Part shown: positions 1 to 12,400 of the stretch, in pieces
Position numbering within the stretch: position 1 is the stretch's first letter
Layout: every line of letters begins with the position of its first letter
NCBI RefSeq assembly: GCF_002286965.1
Contig: NZ_NSKD01000003.1
Coordinates: 124,001 to 188,000 of the forward strand
DNA length: 64,000 bases
Direction: 5' to 3'
Origin: Halovibrio salipaludis
Lineage (GTDB): Bacteria > Pseudomonadota > Gammaproteobacteria > Pseudomonadales > Oleiphilaceae
Made by a program: the position numbers and the translations under genes
The notes under the pieces: model-generated
Seen by the model: the letters and a program-made list of their open reading frames with translations, nothing else
What the model was told of the DNA's origin: nothing
The model's database searches: none

Positions 1-858
1 ACCAAGACCCCACCGCTGGGAGTAAGCCAGGGGCCGTGAATAATCGAAGCTGCCCATCAGGGTCCCTGATTGCTCCGTCGCGGTGGCTGTAACCCGCAGC
101 GTCTCGCCCATGCCCCAGAGGTTGTTTTCCTGATGCTGAACCTGAAGCCGGTGCCGCCCGGTCTCCTCCAGGCCATGGTTGTCCAATACCACGCGGGTCT
201 GACGGGCTTTCTCCTCGGTCACCCGGAGATTGAGGCGGGTTTCCCCCCTTTCACGCCCGGCGGAAAAGACACCGTAAACTTCCAGTCCGGGCAACCGATT
301 GATGCGGTCAATGCCTCTTTCGACCTCCGGAACATAGACCGGAACACTGAACTGGGATTCAAAAGGTTCGATGAGCTGCTCGGCGGTATAGTGGGATGCC
401 CCCAGAACCCGAACCTCCGACAGGTTGCCCACCAGCACCCGCAGTACCACCTCGCCTGCCACTACCTCCTGGGGTGTGACATAGACTTCGACAAATGCCA
501 GTCCCTTATCCCGGTAAGCCCGGGTCAGCGCGTAGGCCAGGTTATGGATCTCGCTGACAGAGAGCAGGGGACCGCGCTGGATGTATTCGTTGACAACCAC
601 TTCCTGCAGATAAGGGCGTGTGATGTCCCGTTCCGGAAACAGTAACCGCTTTCCCTTTAAATGAACCCGCCTGACAACGAGCTTACCATCTTCGATAACC
701 CCACGTTCCTCCTCCAGCTCCTCGATCTGCTCTGGCGGAATCAGCTCAAACGTCAGCCCATTCCCTGCTACCGCATCAGTAGCCACCGTACAGACGGTAA
801 CCACCAGCAGCAGGAAGAGACCCCGAAAGCAGCATGTAATGGAATCAGACAACAACAA
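1..858 (-). CDS. TpsB / ShlB-FhaC-HecB family outer-membrane transporter, 3' part beyond left edge
   Basis: The minus frame is open from about 858 down to base 1, so this is the N-terminal ~286 residues of a longer protein. A hydrophobic stretch (LFLLLVVTVCTVA) followed by an Ala-rich site looks like a Sec signal peptide. Next comes a POTRA_2-type region (EYIQRGPLLSVSEIHNLAYALTR, cut short here; then YRDKGLAFVEVYVTPQEV and GEVVLRVLVGNLSEVRV) and a second POTRA-like part (RINRLPGLEVYGVFSAG). The start of the beta barrel is cut off. The family forms the outer-membrane pore that exports a TpsA partner. No ATG is available in frame; three TTG codons at 852-858 are the best starts, which makes the start uncertain. 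The likely partner TpsA lies at 2305-3357 on the same strand, but an opposite-strand GGDEF gene separates the two. The family call is firm; the pairing is inference. Confidence 0.85.
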   Translation of the reverse strand, partial: MLLSDSITCCFRGLFLLLVVTVCTVATDAVAGNGLTFELIPPEQIEELEEERGVIEDGKLVVRRVHLKGKRLLFPERDITRPYLQEVVVNEYIQRGPLLSVSEIHNLAYALTRAYRDKGLAFVEVYVTPQEVVAGEVVLRVLVGNLSEVRVLGASHYTAEQLIEPFESQFSVPVYVPEVERGIDRINRLPGLEVYGVFSAGRERGETRLNLRVTEEKARQTRVVLDNHGLEETGRHRLQVQHQENNLWGMGETLRVTATATEQSGTLMGSFDYSRPLAYSQRWGLG

Positions 859-1106
859 TCGCCCGGGCAGTCTTCAAATGGATTCAGGGCAAATCCCACG
901 TAACAACCAAGGAGTATAGACGGTCTCCTACAAACCGATAGCCGAACAGACAACTCATGACTCGATAAACCGGCCATACTGTTTCCATTTAAGGCCACCA
1001 GGGCCGCGACTGGCTGATTGCGTTTCTATAACATAGGCTTATTCGGCACGATCTGGCAGCCTTCAGGCCTAGCGGCGTGGTAATCCGGTCGACATTTGGG
1101 GAAGCG

Positions 1107-2330
1107 ATGGTCCGTTTTCAGAAGCTGAGTATCAAACACAAGTTGATGTTGGCGGTCATCCTGACTACCAGCCTGGGCCTTCTGGTCTCTGTAGTCGGCA
1201 TGATCACCTACGATTATTTCAAGCAGCGTGAGATCCTCGCCCAGGAGATGAGCATCCTGACGCGCGTTATCGCTTCACGCAGTGCGGCTGCCCTCAGCTT
1301 CAACGACGAACCCCGGGCAAAGGAAAACGTTTCATCCCTGATGCTTCGCCGCTCGGTGACCGCGGGCTGCATATATGATGGTTCTGGCAATGTGTTCGTG
1401 AAGGCCAGTGGTGGTTCAGGCGCATCGGATCCATGCCCTGAATCACCTCGCCCATTGGGAGAGCACTTCAACGACGGGTACCTGGATGTGGCGAAGCCTG
1501 TTGAACTCAATGACCAACAGATCGGCACGGTACTGGTGCGCACCGATCTTTCGGATCTCAACACCCGGCTGGGCGGGCAGTTGCTGGCGAACATCACAAT
1601 CATGGTCGTTTCCCTGCTGACCGCCCTGCTGCTGACCCTGCGGCTCCAGCGGGCGATCTACCAGCCCATCGTACAGCTGGGAGAGGTTGCCCACCACATA
1701 ACCCATGAAGGCAACTACTCCTTCCGCGCGTCCACAAGCAACGAGGATGAGCTGGGCGAAACCGTCACGGCCTTCAATACCATGCTGAACCGCATTGAAC
1801 AGGACAAGAAAACGCTGACCAACCTGGCTTACTTCGATCCCCTGACCGAGCTTCCCAACCGGAGGCTGTTCAGTGAACACCTGGACAGTGCCCTGAAACA
1901 GGCGCAACGGGGCAACCATCGTGTCGGGGTCATGCTGATCGACCTGGATCGCTTCAAGGAAGTCAATGACACCCTCGGCCACGATATCGGCGACCAGTAT
2001 CTGCAGGACTGTGCCCAGCGTCTTACGGCCGCCATGCCAAGGTCCGGCAAGGCTTACAGGCTCGCCGGTGATGAATTTACCGTGATTATCCGCGAACTCA
2101 GGGACCGGGAAGAGGCCGAGGAGGTGGCTGAACGGATCTTTGAAGCGTTCCAGCCCTCCTTCAGCTGGTCCGGGGGCCAGCGGCCTATACTGGCCAGTAT
2201 CGGCGTTGCACTGTCACAGCCGGGCGACGACAGCAGCAACCTGCTGAAAAAGGCGGACCTGGCGGTATACAGGGCCAAGGGGGCAGGCCGCAATAATTAC
2301 CAGATTACTGCGGGGGGAGACGCCCATTGA
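1107..2330 (+). CDS. membrane diguanylate cyclase (HAMP-GGDEF)
   Basis: Predicted inner-membrane c-di-GMP synthase of about 407 residues. A first membrane helix (res ~11-35) and a periplasmic sensor region of ~120 residues are followed by a second helix (NITIMVVSLLTALLLTLRL), a HAMP segment and a GGDEF domain starting at DPLTELPNRRLF. The active-site loop reads RLAGDEF, so the first Gly is Ala, a common and usually active variant. The RxxD inhibitory site expected five residues upstream is absent (RSGKAYRL there). I chose ATG 1107 because GGGGAAG sits just before it; an in-frame GTG at 1077 has no ribosome site. The 3' end overlaps the convergent TpsA gene by 26 bp. Its place between the two halves of a secretion locus suggests, but does not prove, a link to surface attachment. 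Confidence 0.85.
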   Translation: MVRFQKLSIKHKLMLAVILTTSLGLLVSVVGMITYDYFKQREILAQEMSILTRVIASRSAAALSFNDEPRAKENVSSLMLRRSVTAGCIYDGSGNVFVKASGGSGASDPCPESPRPLGEHFNDGYLDVAKPVELNDQQIGTVLVRTDLSDLNTRLGGQLLANITIMVVSLLTALLLTLRLQRAIYQPIVQLGEVAHHITHEGNYSFRASTSNEDELGETVTAFNTMLNRIEQDKKTLTNLAYFDPLTELPNRRLFSEHLDSALKQAQRGNHRVGVMLIDLDRFKEVNDTLGHDIGDQYLQDCAQRLTAAMPRSGKAYRLAGDEFTVIIRELRDREEAEEVAERIFEAFQPSFSWSGGQRPILASIGVALSQPGDDSSNLLKKADLAVYRAKGAGRNNYQITAGGDAH

Positions 2331-3357
2331 TGAGAAGACGCCCGAGATAATGCTTGATGGCGTCTTCCCGCCGACAGTCCTGAACACTCTGATCTTCCGG
2401 ATTACAGTCCGCCACCAGATCATCGAGACGTGGTACCCGGCCCATGGCCGAGGCTTCCCCGGCCTGGGTTCCGTCCACTTCCTCATCCAGGTCCGCTAGC
2501 ACATTCTCACCGAGCTGTTCGCGCTCTCTCGGGATATTCACGGGGCGATCCGTGAGAAAAATGCGGCCGCCATTACCGTTAACAGCAATCGCGTTGACCA
2601 ACCCGTCGTTATTGATCGCCGAGACGTCCAGATTGGCGAGATAGGACGCCGTCAGGTGGACATCACTCCCACTCGCCACGATGTCCCCTGTGTTATTGAT
2701 CAGTGCGGAAAGCGTTTCCGGTTCCCGGCTCAGGGGGGCCCTTACCTTCACCCCAAGACGCCCTGAACTGCCCAGGGAAACCACCGCTTCGTCACCAACG
2801 GTCAGGCCGATATCGCCCCCGGAGCTGCGTATGCCGCCCTGATTGTCCACGGAAGCGGCAATCACTTGGAGACCGCCCTGACCGGTCCGGATATCGCCCC
2901 GGTTAACCACACCACCACGCCTACTCGCCGACAGCGTGAAAGCGTCATCCCTGAAATCCTCCAGCGACACGGTCATGTCCGACAGCAACAGCCCCCCGGT
3001 ATCAACCATTCCGGTATTGCCGACAACCACTCCGGCCGGGTTGAGAAGGAAAACCTGCCCATTCGCAACCAGATCACCCATAATCTGACTGACACTGCCG
3101 GAAAAGTCGCGATTCATGACCACGGACATGGCCTCCGGCTGGGAGAACTCAACGCGCTCCCCATCGGCGATACTGAAGCTGTCCCAGTCCACGGCCAGTT
3201 TGTCCGAAGACTGGGTAATCTGCGTATTGCCACCCTGGGAGTCGATGGATCCCCTACCCAGGACCACGTCACCGCCCTCAGGCGCTGCTACTGCCCCGCC
3301 CCCTGCCATCAATAGAGCGAAAGCGTAAGAGATGTGGCGCAAAAATGTGAAACGCAT
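2305..3357 (-). CDS. short TpsA: exported protein made almost only of a two-partner-secretion domain
   Basis: Predicted secreted protein of 350 residues. A signal peptide (MRFTFLRHISYAFALLMAGG, cleavage near AVA-APEG) is followed by a filamentous-haemagglutinin-type TPS domain: the motifs NTQITQSSDKLAVDWDSFSI, VFLLNPAGVVVGNTG and GGLLLSDM are typical of its beta-helix cap. Known TpsA proteins usually have long repeat regions after this domain. Here the protein ends about 100 residues later with a small Cys-containing tail (NPEDQSVQDCRREDAIKHYL). I see no frameshift: the frame closes cleanly next to the GGDEF gene. ATG 3357 is preferred over 3381 because AGGGA precedes it. It could be an intact mini-TpsA or the stub of a longer adhesin. 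The giant gene downstream of its promoter runs the other way. Confidence 0.8.
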   Translation of the reverse strand: MRFTFLRHISYAFALLMAGGGAVAAPEGGDVVLGRGSIDSQGGNTQITQSSDKLAVDWDSFSIADGERVEFSQPEAMSVVMNRDFSGSVSQIMGDLVANGQVFLLNPAGVVVGNTGMVDTGGLLLSDMTVSLEDFRDDAFTLSASRRGGVVNRGDIRTGQGGLQVIAASVDNQGGIRSSGGDIGLTVGDEAVVSLGSSGRLGVKVRAPLSREPETLSALINNTGDIVASGSDVHLTASYLANLDVSAINNDGLVNAIAVNGNGGRIFLTDRPVNIPREREQLGENVLADLDEEVDGTQAGEASAMGRVPRLDDLVADCNPEDQSVQDCRREDAIKHYLGRLLINGRLPPQ

Positions 3358-3488
3358 CACGCAAATTCCCTGATTATACAATCTTTACAATTCACAGGCG
3401 GTGTTGAATACCAAGATAGCCTACATTCCATGACAGTGTGTTAATTCACGACTACATGGCTGTGCCCTGCCGCTAGATAAGGAAGTTC

Positions 3489-6400
3489 ATGACTCTCAGC
3501 CCCCGCGATAAGCTCCTCAGCATCTCGTCCACACGCAAAGCATCCCGAACCATCGCGGCCCTGGTCGTATTCCTGCTGATGAGTGCCTGTGGTGGGGGCG
3601 ACGATTCAGGAACCACACAGACCGCCTCCGAGCATCAGAGCCAATCCTCGGAAACGGACGGCGAATCCGCCACGGAAACGGATACCCAGGATGAAGTCTC
3701 GGCCCGTAAACAGCAAGACCCGGAAACGCCCCACCCTCCAGCAGTTCAGGGTGTTATGACGGACAGCGGCATGGTGCCATCGGGCGTTATCAAGGACGGC
3801 ACCATCGGGTTCACGGGCCAGGCTACGGCAGGGCATTCCGTGGAACTGTATATGAATGACCTGTTTATCGGCTCCGCCCTTACCAGTGGCGATGGCGAAT
3901 GGACCTTTGATTACCAGAGCGTCCCTATTGAAACCGGACAGCATCAGGTAACGCTCGCTTCCGTGGGATCGGATGGGCTACGCATGGAATCCGAATCCGA
4001 GTTTGAATTCACTTACCTCCCCGCCGCCGTCGAGGCGCCGGAAATCCTGGCCATCTCTCCGGATACCGGGGCAAGCGCAGATGACGGCATTACCCGTTCC
4101 GGCGAACTCACGGTGAGCGGTACAGCCACGCCTACGGTGCCCGTGGAGGTCTTCATCAACGACAGCCGCATCGGGACGGTCGAGGCCGATGACAACGGTA
4201 ACTGGGCGTTGGACTATTCCGACAATGCGCTGGGGGATGGCATCTATGATTTCCATGCCAAGACCCTCCTGGAGGACGATAGCAGTGCCACCTCCGTGAT
4301 CTACCCGGTCATCGTGGATTCGAGCATCGCATCACCCACCATGCAGTTGGTGAACGACACGGGCACCCAACCGGATGACGGTACCACCAATGACCCCAGC
4401 GTTACCCTGAGCGGTAACACAGAGCCCGACACGACGATCGACATCTACCGCGACGGAACCCTTGAAGGAACAGTCACTGCTGATGCGAACGGGGACTGGG
4501 TCTTCGATGGCGGCGGGCGCACCCTGCCCGAAGGCAACTACAGCTATACCGCCGGGGTAACGGATCTGGCCGGTAACACAGCCGAGTCGGACGCCCCCCT
4601 CAACGTGACCGTGGACACGACGCCACCTTCTGTTTCAACCAACCTTGAGCTTTCGCCGGATACAGGCACCGACGGCGACTGGCTCACTAATTCAGGCGAA
4701 CTGACGTTCTCTGGCGAAACGGAAGCCAACGCCCAGGTGGAACTTTTCATTGACGGAAACTCCATCGGAACCACGCTGGCCGACGGTTCCGGCCAGTGGC
4801 AGCAGGACCATAGCAACACCCCGTTGGGCGAGGGCACCTATCAACTGACTCACGAGGTCATGGATCCAGCGGGCAACCCGTCCGGCCTGTCCGGTGGGCA
4901 GAGCTTTACGATTGATCAACAGGCTCCAGCGGAACCGGTGGTTTCCGGTATCGAGATGGATACCGGCCTCAGCGCCAGTGACCGGATTACCGCCGACAAC
5001 ACCCTCGAATTTACCGGCACCAGTGACGCCAACGTCGCCATAGAGGTTTTCATGGACGGCAGCTCCATTGGCACCACCACTGCCGATGGCAGCGGTATCT
5101 GGCGTTTCGATTACACCGGCACCGACCTGAGGGACGGCGACTACAATATTACAGCCCAGGCCGAGGATGACGCCGGCAACACGTCCAGCGTCTCCCCCGG
5201 GTTGACGATCATCGTCGACACCACCACTCCGGAGCCCACCGTCACCGGCATCACCGATGACACCGGCACTGTCGGCAACGACGGCATCACCAACGACACA
5301 ACCCTGATATTCGACGGCACCAGTGAGGCCAATGCCAGCGTCGAGGTCTTCATCGATGGCACCTCCATCGGCACCACCACCGCCAATGGCAGCGGCAACT
5401 GGAGCTTCGATCACACCGGCACCCCCCTGGCTGACGGCGACTACACCGTCACGGCACAAGCCACCGACACCGCTGGCAACACCTCCAGCGTTTCCGCCGC
5501 TCAGACGGTCACCATCGACACCACCATCGCTGATCCAACCGTCGACAGCATCACCGAAGACACCGCCACGGACGGGGACCAGATCACCAGCGACGACACT
5601 CTGATCTTCAACGGCACCAGTGAAGCGAACGCCAGCGTCGAGCTCTTCATCGATGGCACTTCCATCGGCACCACCACCGCCGATGGCAGCGGCAACTGGA
5701 GCTTCGATCACACCGGCACCGCCCTGCCGGACGGCGACCACACCGTCACAGCTCAGGCAACAGATAACGCCGGCAACACCTCCAGCGTCTCCGCCGGCCT
5801 TGTGATCACCGTCGACACTGCCATCGCCGCCCCCACTGTCACCGGCATCACCGATGACACCGGCTCCGATGGCAACGACGGCATCACCAGCGACAACACC
5901 CTGACCTTCAACGGCACCAGCAAAGCCGATGCCAGCGTCGAGGTCTTCATCGATGGCACCTCCATCGGCACCACCACCGCCGATGGCAGCGGCAACTGGT
6001 CCTTCAGCCACACCAGCCTGAGTGACGGCGACTACACCGTTACGGCAGAAGCCACCGACACCGCCGGCAACACATCCGATCCCTCCGGGGATTTCAACCT
6101 GACCGTGGACACCTCGACTCCGGCAGCGCCGGCCGTGACCGGCATCACCGACGATACCGGCTCCGACGGCAACGACGGCATCACCAGCGATGACACCCTG
6201 ACCTTCAATGGCACCAGCGAGGCCAACATCAGCATCGAGGTCTTCATCGATGGCACCCCCATCGGCACGACCACTGCCGACGGCAGCGGCAACTGGTCCC
6301 TGGACCACACCAGCACCACCCTGGCTGACGCAAACTACACCGTCACGGCACAGGCCATTGACACGGCAGGCAATACCTCTGCCCTTTCCGGTGATTTCAA

Positions 6401-9400
6401 CCTGACCGTGGACACGTCGACACCGGTAACCCCGGCTGTCACCGGCATCACCGAGGACAGGGGCCCCGACGGCAGCGATGGCATCACCAGTGACAACACC
6501 CTGGTCTTCACGGGGACCAGCGAGGCCGATACCAGCATCGAGGTCTTCCTCGGTGGCAGTACCATCGGCACAACTACCGCTGACAGCAGTGGTAACTGGA
6601 GCCTCGACCATACAGGCACCAACCTGGCCGAAGGGGATCACACCGTTACCGCGGAAGCCACCAACACCGCCGGCAACAGCTCGGGGGTATCGGGCGGTTT
6701 CACGATAACCGTGGATACCACCGCCCCGTCCGCGGACAGCCTGGTGCCCGCCAACGGGGCAACCGGCGTCACCCTGGGCCAGAACCTGGTGTTCAATGCC
6801 AGTGAAACGGTCCATGTGGAATCGGGCGACGTGATCATCCGGGAGCTCGCCGATGACTCGGTGTTTGAAAGCATTCCTGTCGGCGATGCCCGGGTTACCG
6901 GCGATGGGACAACCACACTGACGGTTGACCCGGCTTCCGACCTGGTCGGCGGCACCCAGTATTATGTCGAGATCAGCACAAATGCATTCCAGGACCTGGC
7001 AGGTAACGGATTTGCCGGCTACCCCGACAACAGCCACTGGTCGTTCACCACCGAGGATTTTGTGTTGACCGGCACCACACCGGCGGATGAAGACACTGGT
7101 GTGGCGCTGGATACCCCCCTGACCTTTGTTTTCAATGAGCCGGGTTTCACGGATGCCGGGAACATTGAGGTTCGCAGGGGCAGCGATGACAGCCTGTTTG
7201 AGACCATCGATGTGGCGACGGCGAGTCTTACCGGGGACGGAACCAACACCCTTGAAGCCTCCCTGGCCGATACACTGGAGCCCAACACCTCCTATTACAT
7301 CGAAACGGACGCCGGTGCCTTTGTAAATGCCAATGGCGCGGCTTTCGGGGGCATCACAGGTTCAACCGAACTCAACTTCTCGACCGCGGACGTGCCAACA
7401 CCAACGGTCACCAATGTAACCTCCTCTGCCACCGATGGCACATACCGGGGCGGAGACACCATACCGCTCCAGGTTACTTTCAGCGAGACAGTCAATGTGA
7501 CCGGGACACCGCGCCTGCAGGTCGATCTCGATGGAACGGACAAGAACGTCTCCTACACCAGTGGCTCCGGCACTGACACCCTTCAGTTTGACTACGACGT
7601 GAGAACCGGCGACAGCACTCCAGAGCTCGCCTATACCTCCACTTCCGCCCTTGAACGCAACGGGGGCAGTATCCGCAGCGTCAACCAGGCCAACGCGGAC
7701 CTGACCCTGCCCGGACCCGGAAACGCCGGCTCCCTCAGTGATAACAAGAACCTGGAGATTATCGCGGCCGACCTCGATATGAGCAACTTCACTGAAGACG
7801 ATGGCTTCAGGGTTCAGGGCTACGAGGCAGATGACTACTTTGGCCGCTCCCTGGGCAGCGGCGGGGATATCAACGGCGACGGTTACGAGGATTTCGTAGT
7901 TGGTGTCAGCGGGAGTGACATGGATGCCACAGATGCCGGGGCAGCCTACGTGATCTTTGGCAGACCCGGTGCGACCCGGGCGGATCTCCTTGCGGACGGA
8001 CTGGCCGGTGAGGATGGGTTCCTGATTAGGGGAGCCGCCGGTGGCGATCATCTGGGTATGCCGGTGGACCTCTCCGGGGACCTGAATGGCGATGGCTACG
8101 ATGACGCCGTCGTCATAGCTTCCAGTAGCGATGATTCCGTGTCCAATGGCGGGATGGTCTACGTGATCTGGGGCCAGTCCGGGTCCACCAGGGCCGATGT
8201 GGATGTCTCCGCCCTGGCGGCGTCGGATGGTTTCCGGATATTGCCCCATGAATCCGGCGATTTGCTTGGCAATGCCATGAATATTGATCCCCAGAATGCC
8301 CAGTTCCTTGATACGGACGGCGACTTCAATGGCGATGGCATTGATGATCTGGTTATCGGGCACTCCGGTAGCGACAACGATGGCACCAATAGCGGTCAGG
8401 CCTACGTCATCTTCGGTCAGACCGGTTCCACACGTAGTGATGTCGACCTGTCGGCTATTGGTGGTAATGGTTTTAGGGTTACCACGGGTGGTACCGGTGG
8501 TGATTACATGGGGCACAGTGTCCAGTTCATGGGCGACTTTAATGGCGATGGTTTAAACGACCTGACCATTGGCGCTCCCCGCTCCGGAGGTACGGGAGAG
8601 GTCTATGTGGTCTTTGGGCACGAGGGACCGACTTACAGTGATGTGAACCTGGCGGCCATGTCGGATACCGAAGGATTCGCTGTTACAACGACCGAATCGA
8701 CAAGCTGGCTTGGTGGATCAGTCGGCTCCTCGGATATCAATGGTGACGGGCTCACTGACCTGTTGATTGGGAATGTGGCGGCCGATGAATCGGCGGGTGA
8801 CAGCGGCTCCGCGGTTGCGGTGTACGGACATGCTGCCGCGAACTACCCGGATCTCAGCGTTGACAGCATTCCCACTGGAAGCGGCTTCACGATTGCCGGA
8901 GAAGGCGTCTCCAACTTTGCCTCCCATGCCGTAGAGGGTGCTGGCGATGTAAACGGTGACGGTATTGACGACATTCTGATCTCCACCTGGGTCGACGATG
9001 AAGGCGGCACCGACGCCGGCGCCGCCTGGCTGATCTACGGCAGGACCGGCACCTCCCGCTCGGATATCCAGCTCAACACCCTGACCTCTTCAGATGGTTT
9101 CAAGATCATCGGCGCCCAGGCGACGGATTATTTCGGAAGAACCAATGCTGCCGGCGACCTGAATGGTGATGGTTTCCAGGACATGATCGTGTCTTCTCCC
9201 CTCGGCGACCAGAATGGCACGAACACGGGAGAGACCAACGTTATCTGGGGCAAGGATTTCCTGTCCGTGGTGGACACGGACCTCAACGGCACCTCCGGTG
9301 CGGATACGCTGGTAGGGACCAGTAACGGTGAAACCCTGACTGGCGGCGGCGGCGCAGACCGTATCACCGCGGGCGCGGGCGACGACATTATCCAGGTCGC

Positions 9401-12400
9401 GAACCTGGACTTCCTGCGCGTTGACGGCAGTCGCGGAACGGATGTTCTGGAACTGACCGGCTCGTCACTGTCACTCGACCTGCGCACACTTGCCTATGAC
9501 ATGACTCGGGGGCTGGAGGTGATTGACCTGGGCGGCCTGGGCAACAGCCTTACCGTCTCGAAATCATCCCTCCTGGCTCTGTCCGACGAAGTCCGCACGC
9601 TCTATGTCCGGGGCGATGGAAGCGACTGGGTGGTCACCGACAGCGGAGAAAGCTGGACAGCCAACGGCACAGTGACCCGGGACACTATTACCTACAACCG
9701 CTATGACCTGGATGAGGTCTCGCTGTTTGTCGAGCAAAGCCTGTCCCAGCCAGAGGCCCCGGCCGCACCCTCCGTGGACGATTTCAGTGAAGATACCGGC
9801 ACGACAGGGGATGGTCTCACCAGCGACACGGGCCTGATGTTCTCGGGAACCACCGGCGCCTACTTCGATGTGGAAGTATTCCAGGACGACGCTTCCGTTG
9901 GCACCACCACGGCGGATGGCGCGGGCAATTGGACGTTTGACCATTCCGGCACAACCCTGGCGGACGGCTCTTACAACTTCACCGCCCAGGCGACCAATCT
10001 GGGAGGTTATACCTCTGCCGTTTCGACAGCCCTGAGCGTCACCGTCGATGCGAGCATTGCCACTCCGAGCGTGACTGGCATTACCACGGATACCGGCGTA
10101 AGCGGGGACGGGATCACCAGTGATCCAACCCTGGTCATTCATGGTACCAGTGACCCGGAAGACGCCGTGGAGGTATTCCTGGAGGGCAGCTCCATCGGCA
10201 CCACCACCGCCGACGGCAGCGGTAACTGGAGCTTCGATTACACCGGCACCACCCTGGGTGACGGCAACTACACCATCACGGCCCAGGCGACGGATGACGC
10301 CGGTAACACGTCCAACGAATCCCCAGCCTTTGCGGTCACCGTCGATACCGGCATCGCCGATCCGGCCGTCACCGGCATCACCAGTGACACCGGTGCCAGT
10401 GCCAATGATGGCATCACCAACGACAATACTCTGATCTTCGAGGGGACCAGCGAAGCAAGTACCAGCGTCGACATCCTCCTCGATGGCAGCACCATCGGCA
10501 CCACCACCGCCGATGACAGCGGTAACTGGAGCTTCGATTACACCGGCACCACCCTGGGCGACGGCAACTACACCATCACGGCCCAGGCGACGGATGACGC
10601 CGGTAACACGTCCAACGAATCCGCAGCCTTTACAGTCACCGTTGACACCAGCATCGCTGATCCGACCGTCACCAGCATCACTGAGGACACCGGCACTGAC
10701 GGGGACCAGATCACCGGTGATACCACCCTGTTCTTCGATGGCACCAGCGAGGCCAACGCCAGTGTCGAGGTCTTCATCGACAGCACTTCCATCGGAACCA
10801 CCACCGCCGGCGGCAGCGGTAACTGGAGCTTTAATCACACCGGTACCAACCTGGCAGAGGGCGACTACACCATCACGGCCCGGGCCACGGACGATGCCGG
10901 CAACACCTCGAACCTTTCCTCCGCCCTGGCGATTACCATCGATGCGACAGCGCCCACGGTCTCCAGCCTGACGCCGGCCAACGACGCCACGGACATTGCA
11001 TTAGGCTCGAATCTGGAGATGGTATTCAGCGAGGACGTTATCGCCCAGAGCGGTGATATCACCATCCTGCGTTCGGCGGATGACTCGGTATTCGAAGAGT
11101 TTCCGGTCACGGACGGCAATGTGAGCGGCAGCGGGACAGACACCATCACGATCACCCCGTCGTCCGACCTGGAGATCGGCACCGGGTATTACGTCAACTT
11201 GGACAACGGCGCCCTGGCAGACGCTGTCGGCAATGCCTATAGCGGCATCAACAACTCCACCGCCTGGAGTTTCTCTACCGAGACCCCCCTCCTTCTGGAC
11301 AACGCCACCCCCACGGATGACGCAACGGGCGTGATGCTAAACACTGACCTGAGCCTGACCTTCAACCTGAATGTTGTTGCTGAAACGGGTGACATCCGGC
11401 TCTACAGGTCGAGTGACGATAGTCTTTTTGAAACCGTTGCCGCCACTTCCGGTCAGGTCTCGGGGAAGGGAACCGACACGATAACCGTCAGTTTCAGCGA
11501 TACTCTTGAGCCTGACACGGACTATTACGTGGAAATCGACGGTAATGCCTTCTCCGATGGTAATGGCGAGTTCTACGAGGGCATCTCCGATCCAACCTCC
11601 CTGAACTTCCGTACCACCAATGCCTCCACACCGGAGGTGACTGATGTCAGTTCGTCCACCGCTGATGGCACCTATGCTTCTGGTGACGAGATCGCAATCA
11701 CTGTCACCTTCAGTGAAGCCGTCAATGTCACCGGTTTCCCCCAGGTCCAGATTGGCCTGGATGACCGGAGCAAGACCATCAACTACACCGCCGGAAGCGG
11801 CACCGACACCCTCACCTTCGCCTATGAAGTAACGCCCGGCGACACCCGCAACGACCTGGGTTATGTGGACACCGATTCCCTCAGACGCAACGGCGGTGCC
11901 ATCCGCAGCACGGACTTCGCCAACGCCGACCTAAACCTGCCAGCACCGGGAGCAGCCGGCTCACTCAGTGATAACAAGAGCCTCGTAGTGGATGCCCCAT
12001 ATCTGGATATTACGGGGCTGAGCCTCGCTAATGGGTTCTTCGTGCGGGGTTGGGACAGTAACGCAGAGTTCGGCCAATCCATCAGCGGGGGCGCCGATAT
12101 CAACGGTGACGGATATGAGGACTTCATCGTCGGCCTGACCGACGACGATCAGTTCGATACCGATGCCGGCGCTGCTTACGTGATATTTGGAAAACCCGGC
12201 GAAACCCGTTCTGATATCGAGTTACAGACAGTCCAGAGCACGGTCGAGAGCTCCAACGGCTTCGCGATCTTCGGGGAAGACAGCAATAACCGCCTCGGTT
12301 CAGCGTCCACACTCACTGGCGACCTTAATGGAGACGGCTATGACGACATCGTCGTCGCTGCGGGCCAGAATGACAGCGGGGCGACGCACTCCGGCACCGT

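Noticed and set aside
5230-6720. Regular repeats that might suggest a CRISPR array or minisatellite
   Set aside because: The unit is ~300 bp, in frame and codes Ig-like domains; there are no short repeats with unique spacers.
4692-7037. 781-codon open frame on the minus strand opposite the Ig repeats
   Set aside because: It is the repeated mirror of the Ig-coding DNA (Gly/Ala/Val-rich, ~100-residue period), with no ribosome site; the plus-strand frame is the real gene. The same holds for minus frames at 7362-8516, 9564-10838 and 13035-14054.
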